Assembly (NCBI RefSeq): GCF_030758755.1
Contig: NZ_CP132387.1
Coordinates: forward strand, 1,240,001-1,304,000
DNA length: 64,000 nt
Direction of reading: 5' to 3'
From: Bartonella apihabitans
GTDB lineage: Bacteria; Pseudomonadota; Alphaproteobacteria; Rhizobiales; Rhizobiaceae
Shown: piece by piece, positions 61,997 through 64,000 of the stretch
Position numbering within the stretch: the stretch's first letter is position 1
How the letters are laid out: the number at the start of each line of letters is the position of its first letter
The notes under the pieces: generated by a model
Seen by the model: only the letters and a program-made list of their open reading frames with translations
What the model was told of the DNA's origin: nothing
The model's database searches: none
Position numbers and translations under genes: made by a program

Positions 61997-63316
61997 TTAA
62001 TTTTCTTTTTTGCGTTCTTTACGTAGTCTTTCCCACCATTCCAAGCGCTTTTTTATTTCACGCTCGAACCCTCGTTCCGGCGGGTCATAATAATGTTGAC
62101 GCCCCATTTTTTCAGGAAAATATTCCTGACCTGAAAAGGCATCCGGCTCGTCATGATCATAACGATAGCCTTCACTGTATCCTTCCTGCTTCATTAATTT
62201 TGTAGGAGCATTAAGGATATATTTTGGCGGCAATAAGGAGCCGTTTTCGCGAGCCGACCGCATTGCCTTCTTAAAAGCGGTATAGCCGGCATTCGATTTC
62301 GGTGCAGTTGCAAGATAAATACAGGCCTGAGCAAATGCAAGTTCGCCTTCAGGAGACCCAAGATAATCGTAGGCATCTTTCGCAGCATTGGCAATTACCA
62401 ATGCCTGCGGATCCGCAAGCCCGATATCTTCGATCGCCATCCGCACAAGCCGCCTGCCGATATAATGAGGATTTTCTCCTGCATCCAGCATACGAGAAAG
62501 ATAGTAAAGGGCAGCATCGGGGTCGGAACCGCGAACCGATTTATGAAGAGCCGAAATCAGATTATAATGCCCGTCTTGACCTTTGTCGTATATAGCCGCT
62601 CTTTGCTGGACAATATTTTGCAGTTCTTTCTCGTCAAAAACTTCGTTCGACCGCGCTGCCCGCCACAACTCTTCTGCCCTTGTCAACACAGCACGCCCAT
62701 CGCCATCCGCCATATGCATCAGCATTTCCCGTGCGCGCTCGTCAACGGGTAGTGTTTTACCCTCTATTTTTTCGGCTCTTTTCAGAATTGTTGCCAGACT
62801 TTCTTCATCGAGCGGATGAAAAGTGAAAACGCGTGCACGCGAAAGCAAAGCAGCATTGAGTTCGAATGATGGATTTTCAGTCGTCGCACCGACAAGTATG
62901 ACTGTCCCGTCTTCCATAACCGGTAAAAAACTGTCTTGTTGCGCACGATTGAAGCGATGGATTTCGTCAACAAAAAGTAAGGTTTGCCTACCGGACATAC
63001 GTCTTGCACGGGCACTCTCGAACACTTTTTTAAGCTCGCCCACGCCTGAAAAAATAGCCGATATCTGTTCAAAGGCCAATTTCGTCTCGTTTGCAAGAAG
63101 GCGTGCCACAGTTGTTTTTCCGGTTCCTGGAGGCCCCCAGAAAATCATTGACCCCATTGAACCCGATGCGATCATTCTGGTTAAGACACCTTCCGGCCCT
63201 GTGAGATGATCCTGACCAATAACTTCCGATAGGTGTTGCGGCCGCATTCTTTCGGCAAGCGGCTTGGTTTTATCCATCTCGGAATCAGTAGAGGATGTAA
63301 AAAGGTCGTTAGTCAC
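61997..63316 (-). CDS. rarA: Replication-associated recombination protein A (AAA+ ATPase)
   Basis: 439 residues. PLAERMRPQHLSEVIGQDHL, Walker A FWGPPGTGKTTVARLLANET (about 58-77), Walker B LLFVDEIHRFNRAQQD, sensor ATTENPSFELNAALLSRARV, and the C-terminal MgsA domain (LVRMAIEDIGLADPQALVIA) ending in YLPEKM-type segment EYFPEKMGRQHYYDPPERGF. It acts at stalled forks with SSB and RecA. Begins 9 bp after the Deg protease gene on the same strand. Intact. Confidence 0.96.
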   Translation of the reverse strand: MTNDLFTSSTDSEMDKTKPLAERMRPQHLSEVIGQDHLTGPEGVLTRMIASGSMGSMIFWGPPGTGKTTVARLLANETKLAFEQISAIFSGVGELKKVFESARARRMSGRQTLLFVDEIHRFNRAQQDSFLPVMEDGTVILVGATTENPSFELNAALLSRARVFTFHPLDEESLATILKRAEKIEGKTLPVDERAREMLMHMADGDGRAVLTRAEELWRAARSNEVFDEKELQNIVQQRAAIYDKGQDGHYNLISALHKSVRGSDPDAALYYLSRMLDAGENPHYIGRRLVRMAIEDIGLADPQALVIANAAKDAYDYLGSPEGELAFAQACIYLATAPKSNAGYTAFKKAMRSARENGSLLPPKYILNAPTKLMKQEGYSEGYRYDHDEPDAFSGQEYFPEKMGRQHYYDPPERGFEREIKKRLEWWERLRKERKKEN

Positions 63317-63324
63317 CTGTCACC

Positions 63325-64000
63325 TCAACGCACAAATTGACGAACCAACATGCCATTGCGCTCGAATTCGAGTTGCCAGATACGCGGATTGCCGTTTGAA
63401 AGAACTTTTTTCAAATCGTCAACTGTCTTGACGTCCTTGCCATTAAGACCGTGGATAATGTCACCGCGCTGAAAGATACCTGCCGCATTGCTGTTGTCGT
63501 CGACATTATTGATTACAACGCCTATTGTGTCTGGCGCTACATGAAACCGGCGTGCATTCATTGGCGTCAAATTCATAACTTCGGCACCGGCAAAAGGAGT
63601 ATTTCCTGTCAATTTTTCCGGACGTGAAACCTCGTTTTCGGGAACTGAAGTGAGAGAAATAGAGGTGTTTCCGGTCTCACCATTTCTCAGATACTCAATA
63701 TCGAGGGTATGACCGATCCCCGTTGTCATCAGTCGGTAACCAAGGCTGTCCGGATTATCTATACGCACATTTTGCGCCTTCAATATAACATCACCGATTT
63801 TAAGACCGGCTTTTTCAGCGGGGCTTCCTTTTGTAACATCGGTAATAATGGCGCCATAAGGCTGAGCCATTCCCAGCCCTTCGGCAACATCTGCTGTTAC
63901 ATTTTGAAAAGAGGCGCCAATATAGGGAGGTTCGAATGTCTGCTCTCCTCTTTTTACCGCATCAAGAACGGTTTTTACAAGATTTGCCGGAATTGCAAAA
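63325..64000 (-). CDS. Deg/HtrA-family serine protease, C-terminal part (cut by window edge, frameshifted)
   Basis: Only the part after the protease domain is visible. From the right edge the frame reads FAIPANLVKTVLDAVKRGEQ then TFEPP. Near 63924-63930 one base is missing, and the neighbouring frame continues YIGASFQNVTADVAEGLGMA into PDZ1 (GAIITDVTKGSPAEKAGLKI), the linker, and PDZ2 (TIGVVINNVDDNSNAAGIFQ, GDIIHGLNGKDVKTVDDLKK) to the stop at 63325. The missing base would extend a GGG run by one G (plus strand). With PDZ domains and position before rarA, it is a periplasmic DegP/DegQ-like quality-control protease. The catalytic triad is outside the window. Confidence 0.85.
   Translation of the reverse strand, partial: FAIPANLVKTVLDAVKRGEQTFEPPYIGASFQNVTADVAEGLGMAQPYGAIITDVTKGSPAEKAGLKIGDVILKAQNVRIDNPDSLGYRLMTTGIGHTLDIEYLRNGETGNTSISLTSVPENEVSRPEKLTGNTPFAGAEVMNLTPMNARRFHVAPDTIGVVINNVDDNSNAAGIFQRGDIIHGLNGKDVKTVDDLKKVLSNGNPRIWQLEFERNGMLVRQFVR

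Overview
The window looks like a Bartonella-type alphaproteobacterium (Rhizobiales, Bartonellaceae). Supporting evidence is the Omp2b/Bartonella-style porin, a cyclic-glucan exporter (NdvA type), an ATP12-type assembly chaperone, the blocks gyrA-coaD-ppi-ppi-queA-tgt and alaS/recA, direct-repeat GTTC-N7-GTTC SOS boxes, and moderately AT-rich DNA. A large cobalamin (cob) locus is unusual for pathogenic bartonellae and points to a larger-genome relative such as the insect-gut lineage. The genus is an inference.

Layout. (1) 1-1614: the end of an integrated element, with an AlpA-like gene cut by the window edge, a tyrosine integrase, and a 3' fragment of tRNA-Thr(UGU) as the attachment scar. (2) 2.3-6 kb: a gene graveyard on mostly AT-rich DNA. 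It holds a gene with an in-frame stop, a truncated porin, a frameshifted prolyl iminopeptidase, an unrecognised broken gene, and a multiply broken piece of an FHA/CdiA-like exoprotein. (3) 6-10.7 kb: ordinary small genes and icd. (4) 10.8-29.4 kb: the cobalamin region. cobD, cobA, cobK, cobE, cobO, cobN and cobP are open, while cobB, cbiD, cobM, cobW, cobQ and two MFS transporters carry small frameshifts. The ring-building genes cobG/H/I/J/L are absent from the cluster. (5) 29.9-64 kb: core chromosome with LLM oxidoreductase, tgt-queA, two cyclophilins, coaD, gyrA, marC, ssb/uvrA under an SOS box, porin, nnr, glnB-glnA behind a sigma-54 promoter, ohr, ATP12-HAD-rlu, ndvA, alaS, recA with two SOS boxes, an OmpA lipoprotein (frameshifted), rarA and a Deg protease cut by the window end.

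How the parts fit. The remaining cob genes cover the first methylation (CobA), C1 acylation-type steps (CbiD, CobE), C11 methylation (CobM), C-C reduction (CobK), amidation (CobB, CobQ), cobalt insertion (CobN), adenosylation (CobO) and nucleotide-loop work (CobD, CobP). The middle of the corrin pathway is not encoded here, and at least five remaining genes are frameshifted. The simplest reading is a cobalamin locus being lost. However, many lesions are single-base changes in short G/C runs, and two genes outside the locus (OmpA lipoprotein, Deg protease) show the same kind, so uncorrected sequencing errors must be excluded.

No CRISPR array, complete tRNA or rRNA was seen. The least explained DNA is a 200-bp block of four consecutive hairpins upstream of cobQ and a tandem array of a 56-bp palindrome-like repeat upstream of queA.
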